The position numbers and the translations under genes were made by a program. Under the pieces are notes generated by a model. It searched no databases. It worked only from the letters and a program-made list of their open reading frames with translations, and was not told where the DNA came from. Below, piece after piece: positions 1-13,800 of a stretch of 64,000 nucleotides of DNA (positions are counted from its first letter, which is position 1; every line of letters starts with the position of its first letter). The DNA comes from Episyrphus balteatus (Eukaryota; Arthropoda; Insecta; Diptera; Syrphidae), in NCBI RefSeq assembly GCF_945859705.1, contig NC_079135.1, forward strand, positions 78,872,253 through 78,936,252. Direction: 5' to 3'.

Positions 1-1645
1 GGAATTGTTCAATTACAATTCAATTCGTAAAAGTAAACATCATTTTCTGTTTTCAAAACTTTTGAGAATTAAGTAATAAAATGTCCAAATTTAATTTGTA
101 TTAGCTATTAAGTGATAGTTGCTAAAAGAAATAAAGGATGAATAAATAACCCTGGCCATTTCTAGCAATGTATCTTGTACACAAGTCATCAATGTCGTAT
201 CTTTTGAATACAGTAGTGCATTTCATTAATTTTGGCGTGAAGATTTTTTTAAATAATTTAAATAAATTTGAAATTCGGATTTTGTGTATACAATTTCATG
301 TTCTCACTTTTGGTCAAAAAAGGGTTTTGGTCCAAAGGAACTTAAATATGCTTTTTTATGTTTAAATTTGAATTAATATGAAAGGACTAAAACACAAAAT
401 TTTTTTTTTATTTTTGGGGATTGAAATATCTTTGAAATAGATAATATTTTAATATGTTTAAGACAAACAGAAGATCAACTTGTTTTAAGTTTTCAAAAGG
501 TCTCTTTGTTTTCCTTGTAAAAATGTTTATCTTGGAACCACTTTTGGTATTTTATTTTATAATTTTCGAAAATTTAAAAACATCACGAATCACTATGTAC
601 TTTTGAAAGTGCCCTTTGAGTTGATACTTTTTCTATCAAACACTGAAACTCACGAAAACAGGTACTAGTCAAAAACGGTTTTTTGGCTCTAATAAGTAGG
701 TATTCCCATTTTTAAAATGTTTCAAAAAAAAAAAAAAAATTGCAACATTTCGAAAATAATCGGGAAAACTTTCAAAAAACTATTAAAAAAAAGGATTTTT
801 GGATGAAACATTTGGATGAAACTTAAAAATCGAGAATCGACGCTTTGATTCTTTTGTGAAACCTTGTTGTTGTGCAAACTATGCATGTCTTTCCGAACCT
901 AACATCTTGTAATCTTGCCTTAAAGCTGCTGCCAAGAATAATCTTGACGTCCTACTTTGGGTACTTAGCATAACTCTTGAGTTTTTACTGTCATAGTTTT
1001 GTTAAATATAATTTAAAAATTTTCTGAGATATGATTCGAATTCACTAAATCTTGTATTCCAATAAAAAAAATACAAGAAATATCCTAAAACAAAGGAGGC
1101 TGAGTGTTACCATCACTCAGCATTTAATATCATCACTTTACACTTATAGTTCGATTTTGTATAGATAGTTGTAGAGTCTATGAAATATCAAAAGCAAAAA
1201 ACTTTCACACTTTTAGACATCGTATCGGTTTATTTATTAAATTATTTCTAATCGAATCATATATACCTATTATAAAGTCGATATTGAGTAAAAGTTTTCA
1301 AATTAAATTCTGAGGGTAAAAGTTATGGTCGAAAAGATTTATAAAAACCTCTAGGGGGTGCCGATGCCGGCCACTGCCGGCCGCCGCCGCATGTACTATA
1401 TTGATTTCTTCTCTCTTGTTCGTAGGTAGACATCAGACTCTTTTTATAGAATTGATGGGTTGACTTAAAGTGCTTTATGGATGGGCCAATTAAAATACCA
1501 ACCACACACATACACACACATATTCACAATATATCTCTTCTCTATCCAATTATTCAAATCCCTTTAATCAATTTTATCTGTGACCCAATGAAAGTTTAAC
1601 CATTTTTTTAACATTTTCTTTATGCTTTTTTTCCTGTATTTTCAG
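1..1645. other. netrin intron (3' part), no gene seen
   Basis: AT-rich non-coding sequence upstream of the V-2 exon. No laminin-EGF or LamNT coding could be found in it on either strand, so the previous netrin exon is outside the window. A small GC-rich patch of CCG-type repeats lies at about 1355-1395, with a short CA-rich tract at about 1500-1525. Confidence 0.8.
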
Positions 1646-1834
1646 TTTGTAATTGTAATGGACACGCACGTCGATGCCGATTCAATGTGGAGCTGTATAA
1701 ATTATCTGGTCGAGTATCGGGCGGAGTATGCTACAATTGCCAACACGACACCACTGGTAGATATTGTCACTATTGCAGAGAGGGCTACTACAAAGACTCG
1801 ACAAAACCAATTAATCATCGAAAAGTTTGCAGAC
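1646..1834 (+). CDS. netrin exon: laminin-EGF domain V-2
   Basis: The 189-nt exon follows a pyrimidine-rich acceptor (ttttcag, ending 1645) and ends at a consensus donor gtaagt at 1835. It is phase 1 at both ends, as usual for laminin-EGF modules. It encodes a split codon then [39 protein letters not shown], and EGYYKD. The eight-cysteine pattern of netrin V-2 is intact. Confidence 0.95.
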
Positions 1835-4800
1835 GTAAGTTCTATTTATGTGAAAATAATTTTGTATCAATTTGTCTCTTGGAATTTAACCGGCCATGAA
1901 GGCCTATTGTTCGGTCGTAATATTAATATTTAGGGACTGGTTGCAGTCAGTTTTTTTGATAGAAGTGATTTATCTATATTTAACTATTAACGTTTTTGCA
2001 ATCTAGATAAAATTTATACTATCATAGATTTGGATTTCAGTTTAATGCGAGAAATACTTCAGGTGAATGACATGGATAAATGTTCCAGAAATTGTTTTGT
2101 AAGGAATTCCTTTTCTTGCTAGAATGTTGCTTTGGTCAAATTACTCTAGATTTTTGGAAAACTTTTTATTCAATCCAGCCTTCTGGTTTAGTCATAATTC
2201 AACATTCCATTTTGCTTATAAACCAAATTTCGATGAAAGCATCAAAGAAAATAAATTTTAAATAAAATGTCAGACATTTAAATTATATTACTATCATGAC
2301 CATTCTTAATTTGCCGTTTTTATTAAATTTCCAAGAGAAATGCTTTTATGTTAATTTCAATGAAATTTAATACCCAAAATGTTTCAATTTATTGCATAGA
2401 ACTCATCGTGTATCATTTCAAATAAGCTTAACCACTATGAAAAAAAAAACTCTTTGGGTTTTGTAGCATCAAATCGACATATAGACATAAATAAATGAAT
2501 TTTAATATCTTATTTTGTGTATTTGTCTGCCGTCTCTCTGGTTTGGCTATTTTTGTCTATATAAAGTGGGCCACACACAAGGTGCATTATGGTGGTTCAC
2601 ACCATTCTTACAACAAGTTTTGTATTAATTTTATCAAAAAAAAAACATGGTTGAAGAATTTAAATCAATAGTTTGTAGGTATGTTGAAGTAAAATAATAT
2701 AATAACTCTGATAAAACTTTTTTTTGATTTAGTTGCACGGTTATTGAATATTTCTTCTCTGTCAAATTTCAAGCAAATTCATGTTATTCAATTATCCATT
2801 ATATCCTAGTCTCCTTTACAAGTGAATGCAAACTTAAGTACATTCACAGACTTTGGCCTTTTCATGAGTTTTAGCTTCAAATATCATTTTCATCTTCTTT
2901 GGCCATTTCTTTACGAAAGTTAATCACACTAAAGGAGAGAATGTATTGTCCTCTTATATTAAAAAATATTTAAAAAGATGCAGTAATGAAAAAGAGAGCT
3001 TGTCCGAATGGACACCATAGCTACGGTGTCCATTCGCAAAAAGAAAATTATTTTTTTAATTTGGCACGAAAAATGCCAGAAAGTTTAAACCTTCTTTAAG
3101 AGCTATCAGCTATATGTATTTTTTATATGCTTCTTGGAATTTTTGCATTAGCTTTAATTCTGAGAATTTTTTTTAATTTGTGTGTCTTGAGGCAAAGCAT
3201 TTAATAAAAATCTTAAAATAATTAAAAAATTACAATGTTTTACAAAATTGAATATTTAATATTTCTTGGAACCACAAATTAAATACTTTTCCAAAATATT
3301 TTGATCAAAACATTTTTCAAATCAAATTCTTTTATTTACTTCCGAGATTGTATAGTTTCAACGATTTGACAATCTTCCTTATTATCAGAACATCTGTCAA
3401 ATCCGGTAGTTCAGATTTTAAGCGATGTTGATAAGATTCGATAAGATCGAATGCAACATTGACAAAAAAATTGTTTTGAGGTTTTATTTTTAGCTCTTAA
3501 GGACCTGAATAAACTTGCATCGAGACATTAAAGTGAAATACACTTTTTTATTACAAAATAGCGGATAGAATGAACTTTTGATTTCAAAAATTGAAGTTGT
3601 TGTAAGAGTAAAAACTTCTACAATTTATATACAAATAAATACAGTTCAACATTTTGCATTCAAATATGCCCTACTAATTGGGCACTCCGAACTTTTAATA
3701 TCGAAAAATATTAATTTCGGAAAAAGTTGTAGATAAACCTACTTATATTTTTTAAGAGCAACATTTTGGAAACCATGATAACATTTAATTGGTTTAAAGA
3801 TGAAGCGGGTCAAAATTCGGAATTCAAAATCCTGCTTTTTTAACAAAAATTTCTTTTTTTTTCTATTCGGTCTTTCAAAATTCTGCTTTTTAAGATTCTT
3901 GAACAAAAAAAATCTGTTTATTCTGTTTTTTTATTTTTCATAGCATTATGCACTTACTAAACAAAATTACATCTCATTTATGTAATTCAACTTTAGTACT
4001 TTCCTTGTTTAATTGTAGCAAATATTTTTTTTAAATGCATAGACTTACTTTCATACAACTCACATCAATATACCGTTGAAAACTAAATAAACACAATGTT
4101 GTGTTATACAAATAATTCATTTTTTATTAAGTTTTTCGAATATTAATTTCGAATATTCATTTATAAATTTTCAATTATTTTTCGAAATTACAAAATAAAA
4201 TAAAAACATTTTGTTAATATTTTTAAATTTATTGCTTTATAATTTTTTTCTTAGTAAGTTTTATGGCACAGCTGAATGTGTAGAGTTATTGACGAGTGCC
4301 TTAAAAAACTCTATTTCTAAGGATTAACCCATTTATTATTTCTATGCTTATTGTTATTAATAATAATGACAAAAACACAGATTTTTTAAACCTTATAAGA
4401 ATTAGTGGAGTCAAATTAGCTTTATACCTCGGAATCCAGGGAAAGTCGATGCATCTGAAAAATTAGTATAGAACTGCAATATAAAAGGGTCAAATAAGAA
4501 AGTTAAAAAAAAAATTTCACCGCTCTCGATTACAACAGTTTTTATGGAACGTTTACTGTCATTCCGTATGCAAGCGTCAATCGGAATTGCTGTCTCATTT
4601 TAGATTTTGCTCAAACTTTGTAGGGATGTTCTCTAGGACTGTAAGGAAGCAAATCCATGATGATTTAATTTTAAGTTGCGTGGTTTCCCCGCTACCCGCA
4701 TTCGAACTTTTTCAGAAGGTCATTTTTATGTTATTATAACTTTGCGTCTACTAAAGATATCTTTTTGTTTGAAACGCCATTTTAAAGCTTAAGAATAGTA

Positions 4801-7800
4801 ATTTTTGAATATATATTAAAAAATTACGTAATAATTATCCCTGAATTAAAAATATTTTTTGAAAAACTGGTAATTTTGCTGATTTCTCATGGTTTTTGAC
4901 TGGCTCCAGAACCTTGGCTATTATATGTAGGAAGCTTATACTTAAGAAATATTAAATAAAGATATTTTTCAACAAATTACATCTAAAATGAATGATGATG
5001 GCTGTACTCCTTATGTAAAAATTTTAAGTTCAAAGTTTTGAGTTTTTTGAAAAAATATTTTTTTATACTATGATTTTTTACGATTTGACTAAAGATAGAA
5101 ACATGAAACTAACAGTGTGTTAAGTTGAAACTTTTCACTTTAAGTCCTCTAAATAAAATTGTGTTATTTTCATATCTTCTTAGTTTACCGCTGCACAGTG
5201 TGGTAATTCGCCAATCTGACTGGACAAAATAGAAAAAAAAAAGTTTAGCCACATGATTTTAAATCATGAGTTGAGCTTCTCAATACAATGGGTAACTGTA
5301 ATTCATGTTTTGTTTTTTTGTTTTCATCTCGGATTAGCGTAAGCTAAGCTTGAAAGTTGGTTCTTGTCAACAGTTGGATGGAGATAATACAAAGTATTCT
5401 ATTTTTCGCTTGAGTTTGGTTGCCGATTAAAAACGCTGTGGTACTTTTTTTGTTGTAATTGTTTTTTTTTTGTTGTTAATCTACATTTGGAGGTAAAGTA
5501 TTATAATTTTTATTTATTAATTAATATTGCAACTATTTAAAAAAAAATAAGTTCTGTAAGAAGGCTAGGAAGAGCAAAAAAAAATATCTTTGTTTTTCAA
5601 ATAGAGGTAAAGTTAATTTTTCCGCATTTTTCCGGTCTGAAATTAATTAATTAATGTTTTGTGGAGTGTTGTCATTAAGATTAGCTAGTTACATGTCTCG
5701 CGTTTTCTCGACCGCCATACAACTTTTTTCACTTTTCAAAATGAAGTCAAGATTTTCAAAAAAACAAATTTTCAAAAAATGTGTCAAAACTGCCAAATAA
5801 GATCGAAAAGACAGTTTTTTTGATCTTTTAATGAGCAGGTATCATCTTTGGAACATTTTTGACGATAAACAAAAATTAAAAACATATATAAAAGTTTTGT
5901 GCTTCAAATTAAGCGAAAAAAAGACAAAAAAAAGGTGGAAGACACATTGGACCGCTCTTTAAACATGAATTTCATTTTACTTGACCAATATTATGTGGTA
6001 ACTAAATAAACAAAAACAGTAGATAGTGAAACAAAAGTAGAAAAGAATTTTTAAAAATTAAAAAACGGGAAATATATAACAAACGGAACTTTAAAAGTCT
6101 CCTAAGTGCACCTATCCATTAGGAAATAGTTAAAATCAGTAGAATCGCTCTCCGCAAATTTGAAAAAGCATATTCCAATAAAACCGTAAAGGATTTATCG
6201 AAATTTTCTTTGAGTGAAGGCTCAAAATGTATAAAAGATTAAGTTTTGATCCTCTGGAACCACTAAACCACTGGAATTTTCAACTTATGAGGCATTATCA
6301 TTTATGAATGATGCTTTTCTGTCGGAACATCTTAAACAAGTTCAATGCAAAAAGCAAGCAAGTGTAAAAGGCCAGAAATAGGGTCACGAAGAAATTTATA
6401 AAATTATTAGCTTGAAAAACATCGAAGGTAATATAAACACAGCTGTTTTTAATAGGCCCTTATGTTTCAAGTTTGCATTGCACAAAAAGGAGTTACTTTT
6501 TTAAATTATCTGCAGATATTTTTAAAGGTGATGCCATTTTGTATAATTGTGAAACATATTTAATTAAAATCATTGCTAAAATTTTAATTTAAAGCATGAT
6601 ATTGAGAAAATAAATCATGTATGTCACCTCTCAAAAACGTGTGTAAAAGTTCTATTTCTTAATAAAAACTAATTATTCTGCCTCTCTTTTTTCGTAAATA
6701 GCAATAGAGTTTTTATTTATTGAGATTTTTCAAGCGTTTTTTAAAATTATGAAGTATATCCAATCATAGAATATGTTTATGGAAACATAAGTTCAAATAC
6801 TATAAAAATGCATTTTCTTCATCACTATTTTGACCCACTTTTTGCAGAAATTATAGATTTCTTTTTAAAAAATCTTTCTTTTTTATAGAATTTTATCTAT
6901 TCACATTCATTTGTTTAAAACTGTTTACAAAAAAAGTCATTTAACGCGAGTTATTAATTTTGTCCAGCTAGATTCGTGATTGGCCACACTGTGCGCTGGT
7001 TTGAAAATTCGCAAAATTGCTAAAAAGCCAAAATAACCCCTACTTAAGGCTATGATTGCACTATGTTTGACATAAGATAGAAGCATGAAATTAATAGTAT
7101 ATTTAGTTCGTACTCTTAACTTAACACACTGTAAGTTTCACATTTCTTCGTTTAGTCAAATCGTGGAAAATGACAGTATAAAAATTAGCTTTTTTAAAAT
7201 ACTCAATACTTTGAACTTAAAATTTTTGCATAAGGAGTACAGCCATAGAGTTCATTTTAGATTTATTTTATTGAAAAATATCTATATTTAATATTTGGTA
7301 AGTATAAGCTTCCTACATATAATAGCCAAGGTTCTGGAGCCAGTCAAAAACCATGAGAAATCAGCAAAATTACCAGTTTTTCAAAAATTATTTTTAATTC
7401 AGGGATAATTATTACGTGATTTTTTAATATATATTCAAAAATTACTATTCTTAAGCTTTAAAATGGCGTTTCAAACAAAAAGATATCTTTAGTAGACGCA
7501 AAGTTATAATAACATAAAAATGACCTTCTGAAAAAGTTCGAATGCGGGTAGCGGGGAAACCACGCAACTTAAAATTAAATCATCATGGATTTGCTTCCTT
7601 ACAGTCCTAGAGAACATCCCTACAAAGTTTGAGCAAAATCTAAAATGAGACAGCAATTCCGATTGACGCTTGCATACGGAATGACAGTAAACAGTCCATA
7701 AAAACTGTTGTAATCGAGAGCGGTGAAATTTTTTTTTTTAACTTTCTTATTTGACCCTTTTATAATGCAGTCCTATACTCATTTTTCAGATGCATCGAAT

Positions 7801-10800
7801 TTCCCTGGATTCCGAGATTTTACAAATTTTATGTCTAATTTGACTCGACTAAATTTTTTTATAAGGACTAAAAGCTGTCCTATTTTTATGCACAGAAACA
7901 TTAGCGATGCTATACCGCTATAGAGAAGTTAAAATATTTCCTCTGTTAACTACATCGAAAAGTCATAAAATTCTTTTATTTCGTATAATAATACACTACT
8001 GGAAAAAATTAAGGGATCAAAAAAAAATTCCAAATTTTTGGGCAAATTTCAACAGGCCGTAACTTCGAAAGAAATGGTCGTACAAGAAATCGATAAAGAA
8101 GGAAATTGTAGCTCCAAGTGTCTAGTTTTTGGATTAGAACTTTAAAAATTTTTAACCTCCGCGATTTTTGAGTAATCGTAGAAAAACCAGCAACAAAAAA
8201 ATTTTCAAAATTTGTTTAGTTTTTTTTTTGGTCTACGGGCGTGGAAAAATGTTTTTTAGCTTAACCACTATAAGGATCGGATTCTTTGTTCATTTAGCTT
8301 TAATTTGGTTTTTTGAACACCTCGATACGTCCACTTCTCGCCGAGATATCGGTCTTCAAATGGAAAAAAATCCTTTGTGTTTGATTATCGATATCTCAGC
8401 AACCAATGATCGCACAGAAAGTTAAAGGTGGGTTTCAAGAACTTGAATGAATTCTCCTTAACGGCTAGCCATTGCTTTTCCAAAAAATCAAATTAATCCA
8501 GCCGTTTTTTTGTTTCACTCGATCGAATTTTTGAAAAAATTAAAGGATCACGTTTTTTGCTCTGAAAAGCTCAATTTTCTTTTCTCATTTTGTAATGAGA
8601 AAAAAAATTGTTTTTCCTAGCTTTTTCCACATTTTTGCTCCAGAAAAAGCTTAAATTTAAAACAAAACAAAATTCCAAAAAAAAAAAAAATTTTAAAAAA
8701 TAAAATTAACCTTATAGTGGTTAAGCTAGACCAAAAAAAAAACTAAAAAAATTTTGAAAATTTTTTTGTTGCTGGTTTTTCTACGATTACTCAAAAATCG
8801 CGGAGGTTAAAAATTTTTAAAGTTCTAATCCAAAAACTAGACACTTGGAGCTACAATTTCCTTCTTTATCGATTTCTTGTACGACCATTTCTTTCGAAGT
8901 TACGGCCTGTTAAAATTTGCCCAAAAATTTGGAATTTTTTTTTGATCCCTTAATTTTTTCCAGTAGTGTATAATGTTTAGTAAACATGTCTTTCAATTTT
9001 TTTTTTATTTCCAATAAATGGATTATTTATTTTTTAAATTTAAGTCTTATTTCATTCATCGAATCAAAATAAGCGTAGGAATACCTATTTGTTCGTTAAT
9101 TTCTAGAAAATTTTGAAATATAGCGGGTAAAATTATTTTTCAAAAAACTATAATATTAAATATAATATATAATTTTTGTCCGTAAATGTATAACCATCTT
9201 TTAAGTGAGGTAATCCACTCAAAAACCCTTACCGCTAATTCAAGGTTTTCTAAAATTCATTTCAGCAGTTTTAGAGATAAAATCGGCACAGTTTTAGAGA
9301 TAAATGTGGACACAATTTCCCAAACCATTCCTATCGATCTTTTTTTTATCGTAAAAGCATATTTGATTTGATTTTTCAAATCCTAAACTTAGGTAGAGGC
9401 TATATCGCAAATATTGGCTCAGTTTCAAAAACCATTATTTTTGCACTATTGCCTATTACCTACCTGTGCTGCAATACTATCATTCACGAACACTAAAAAT
9501 GCCGCAATATACCATTTTAATGTCCATAGATGTTCAATGTCATGTGTATGGCTCCCTTTATAACATAGAATACCGTCCATCATGTCCATGCTGGTGGTAT
9601 CTATTCAAATTTAAATAATATCCCAATCCCACACAACAAAAGTGTGAAACACGAAAAAATAAAAATTTATTCAAAATACCAACCAACAAAAAATAACAAA
9701 TATACCATCTACTGACACAATTATAAAAAAAAAAAAAAACTTGTTTGAAATTCCTTAAACGCAAAAGCATCGATTAGCTCTGGAATTTTTGAATATGTAT
9801 CTAAAATATACCTGCCAAGTGAAAAGTACAAAAAAAAAAGTTTTTGAATAGTTCATTGAAAGTAGGACCATGCCTATACTTTTCATCTCTCCGCACAAGA
9901 AGGTTAAAAATACCACAATATTTTCAGTCCCTCTCCATGTATTCGAGAGGTTTATTAAAACTTTCTTTAGATTGGCAGCAGGTGAAACTGGCAGCAGTTT
10001 TTTGTTATCCAAAAAAGTTTATAGATTTGATGGTAATGTTTGTTGTGTTTTTTTTTTTCAAAGATACAGACACGTTTACATAGTTCTAGAAAGTTCCCTT
10101 TTTCGAGATAATGCTTTGTGACTTTTGATGTTTTTACTCTTTTCGAAGTTAAAAATATTGTTTTTTTTTTCTGCTGTTTTTTTTTAAATAAATATGCAGG
10201 CCCTTGAAGCTTAAGAAAACATTTATTTATCTGTTGTTGTTTTTCTGTTGAAAGAGGGTGCCTTTGTTTTTCGGAATGGAACGTGAGTGAAAGTTTAATT
10301 AAGTTGTTTAACATCGTGGTATTTTATATACGGCAATCATGTTCAACAAGACAAAGTTATTTTAAGTTTTTAACCCGTTCCAACATGGAATACCTACTAA
10401 AAGAATTTTACCAAACTCATTTATAGCCCTCAAAGTTTAACCATAATGAAGCGAAGTTGAAGGCTTTCGCGTGTAACTTATGTTTTATACTCATGTTTAA
10501 GGGCTTTCTTTAACTTTCTTGTATATTCTCACATTTCGGACTAAGAGATTTTGTTTAACCTTGGATGATGAATCTTCCTCTCATGTCTTTGAACTTTTAT
10601 TAAATATATTTTTTTTTTTTAATATTTAGGTTGCGATTGTCATCCAGTTGGATCAACAGGGAAAATTTGCAATCACATTTCCGGGCAATGTCCTTGCAAG
10701 GATGGAGTAACTGGTCAAACATGCAATCGCTGTGCTAAAGGATATCAACAAACCAGATCTCATGTGGCGCCTTGTATAAGTAAGTTCTTTTTTTTTAGTA

Positions 10801-13800
10801 AACAAATACATTTCTCAACTAAAAGAAATTTTTCTTTATTGAATGAAAATTTGTAGAAATTCCAACTGTTATCAATGCAATACAAGCTGAGAGTGCTAGT
10901 CAAAGCACAGATGATAGTGGAGCTGACAGAACAGATGATATGAAAACATGTAAATATTTGAAATCATTTCGACAAAGAAAAAATGTTTTAAGATTTCCTT
11001 TTTTTTTTATTTTACATTATTTGCTTATTGAAGATTGTGGAAAATGCAAAACAAGTCCGAAGAAATTGAATTTGAACCGATTTTGCAAGGAGGATTATGG
11101 TAAGAAAATTTAAATATTTTATATTGTTTTTATTTAATTCATAATAAATTTATTATTAGTTAAATTAGTTAGTAAGTTAGTTAGTAAAATTATCTCAAGT
11201 AAAATCTACATTTGCTGCAGAAAAAAAGCAAATAAATGTTTTTAAGTCCATCCTGAACGAGTCATAAGACATTAAACGCGGTTAAAACGTCTGTCATGGG
11301 TGTTTTTGTAATCAGGGCGACGAGGGCGTCAGGATCCAATTATTTTTAGGTGGTTATCTTCACTAAATCAATTTTCAAAAAAAATGTACTTTTGATGCAC
11401 TTTTCTCAGCAAAGGCGCAGACACATGCTGGCAGACGTTCGTTTTCGTCGTCACCATGACTGGCACTGGGACTTATTCTAATATTAATATCAATCGGTTA
11501 CCTCTCACGCAAAAAATCTGCTCCCGGCTCTTAGACTATAACAATTTAAAATATTTGCCAGAAATGTTCAGAAACATTATCATAATATCGAAATAATCGG
11601 CCTTATCACGAATTCCATTCGTATCGGAAATTTTCTACGATTCCCGAAAAAACAATCATAAAATCCGACCGTAGCTACGCGTAGTGACGATTTGTATGAA
11701 ATTATTCATTACGAACCGATTCCGTGATTGTTTTTTTTTCGGGAATCGTAGCAAATTTCCGACACAAATGGAATTCCTGATAAGGCCGAATAATACATTA
11801 AGCAAATTAGGCTCCATTGATGCCTTTTTGTTTAACTGTTACAGCTACATAGGCTATTGATTAAGGTGCTCAAAGGTTCATGTCGATAGTGGCCTACTAT
11901 TTTAAAATACAGATGTTTTTCCACAGAAAGATTAGGAAGGTACCTACTCCATAAAACATGGACAGTTTCTAAAACGAACTGTGTGCACAATTTTAATCAA
12001 TTCCTTCAACTCTTATCCAATTTTGAAAATCTACTCCATTTCTCTAGTTCTTACTTTTGAACAATATTTTCGCAGATTTCTGTTATTACAGTGTACAATA
12101 ATGTAGCTAGTAATATAAAAGTTAATTTTGATAGCTTTTAAAGTTGCCGAAATCGATTGATTTTGACCTTCATTCTTTAACCATTTAATCTTACTTGGAT
12201 GTCTGAAAAATTGAAACGAAAAGTGAAACAAAACCCATATTCAAAGTTCGATCGAAGGGGGTGGGTGGGCGAAAAAGTGGGGTGGGTGTCAAAAATCGTG
12301 GTTTTTTACGATTTCTGTAAATAGTAGACCTGCTATCGAAAAAAGTTAAAAGCAAAAGTTGTAGATCGTAAAAGTGTCTACAACTTTTACTCAAATCATT
12401 TTTTTTATATAACCTCAAAATTTAAAAAAAAATGCAAAAATACAATTTTTTGATTTTTTATTTTTATCTTTTACAAAAATGGTTGGATTATAACAAAACT
12501 TGGTCAAAAATTACGTTGTTATATATTGTATCTATTTAAATTTTTTCTGAGCAAAAAGTTTATTTTTGGATTTTTGACGAATTTAATTTGAAATAAATTG
12601 CACGACTGGGGTCGCACGTACTTGGTCTTATGGTAAAAGTTACTCTAATGTTTAAGCTTTCCATTGAACTAAATAAGGGAAAATTTGATATTTTCACGAA
12701 ATTTCATAAGTGGTACAAAAAAAAAATAAAATCTTTTTATATAAATAATTAAATACCGTTTCAAATTATCTTTTACAAAAAACTAAGTATGCCATTTTAT
12801 TTCTTGTATAAAAAGGAATTTTTAGAAATTTTTTTTTTCGAAAATCGTTAGAGCCGTTTTTAAAAAAAATAACTTTTCTATTTCCGTTATATGACATGTT
12901 CAATGTTTCCTCTAGGGAATTACCCAAAACTGTTAAATACCAAGTTTGAAGGAAATCGCTTTATTAGTTTAGGTGGTAGCTCGAGGTACACACAGACAGG
13001 CAGACAGACGGACAGACAGACAGACAGAATTGCCGGACCCACTTTTTTGGCATTTTCCATCATCGTAATGTCATGTAAAATTGTTATCTCGAGTTCGATT
13101 TTTTTTACGAATCCTAAACTTGCCCTATAGCTATAGTACCTACATATATCGCAGGTAAAAACAGCCTTTTTTTCAAACTAAAAAGTTAGCGAAAAAATTT
13201 TAGATTTTTGAAAAGTTTGGAATGAAATTATTTAGATTAAAACCAATTATTTAAGATTGTGTGGAAAAACTATACTTTTGTTTTATGAAATATTGAGGAA
13301 AAATGAAAAAAAAAAACAAAAAAAAAAACGATTTTTAAGATCGATTTTTTTGTAAATGACAGTAATATTGGCGAGAAATAATTTTCCATAGAAACTAAAT
13401 TATACTTTTCTAATGGCCTTTGACCTTCTTAATACCGTTTAAAGTTTCTTAGATATTGAATTTTAAACATCCAAAATACTATTTTTGTGATGTTTTGCAT
13501 GGTAATATCTCAAAAACATAATGTGATAGAATTTTTTTGACTTCGGATTCGAATTCAGCACACAAAAAACCATTAGAAAAATATATTTTGATTTCTATAA
13601 AAAAAAACTTTTTGACTAGTGAAATCGAACAGGGCAGAAAAACTGGGAATATTGTGAGTTATGACATTTTGACAATGTAGCTTAATTTTCTTGTGGTGAA
13701 ATATCATTAACATGATGACGTGATGATGTAGATTAAACTTGAGGATTTAAAGCTAAGTAGGTAAAAACTTGCACGAAGCTTGACAAACAAATAAACCTAC

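Larger units (their letters stand above)
1835..10629 (+). other. netrin 8.8-kb intron
   Basis: Intron between the V-2 and V-3 exons, phase 1. It holds the foldback/Transib-like complex (4375-7885) and a long-TIR Tc1-type element (7994-8968). The stretches 1835-4374 and 8971-10629 are AT-rich with no recognisable coding or RNA gene. A short perfect-arm palindrome lies at 3005-3036. Confidence 0.85.

Noticed and set aside
1622..1933. 103-codon + frame beginning upstream of the netrin V-2 exon
   Set aside because: Wrong frame across the exon; the cysteine-rich laminin-EGF frame with proper splice sites is the real one.
8168..8425. 85-codon + frame
   Set aside because: Lies within the Tc1-type MITE; no transposase motif.
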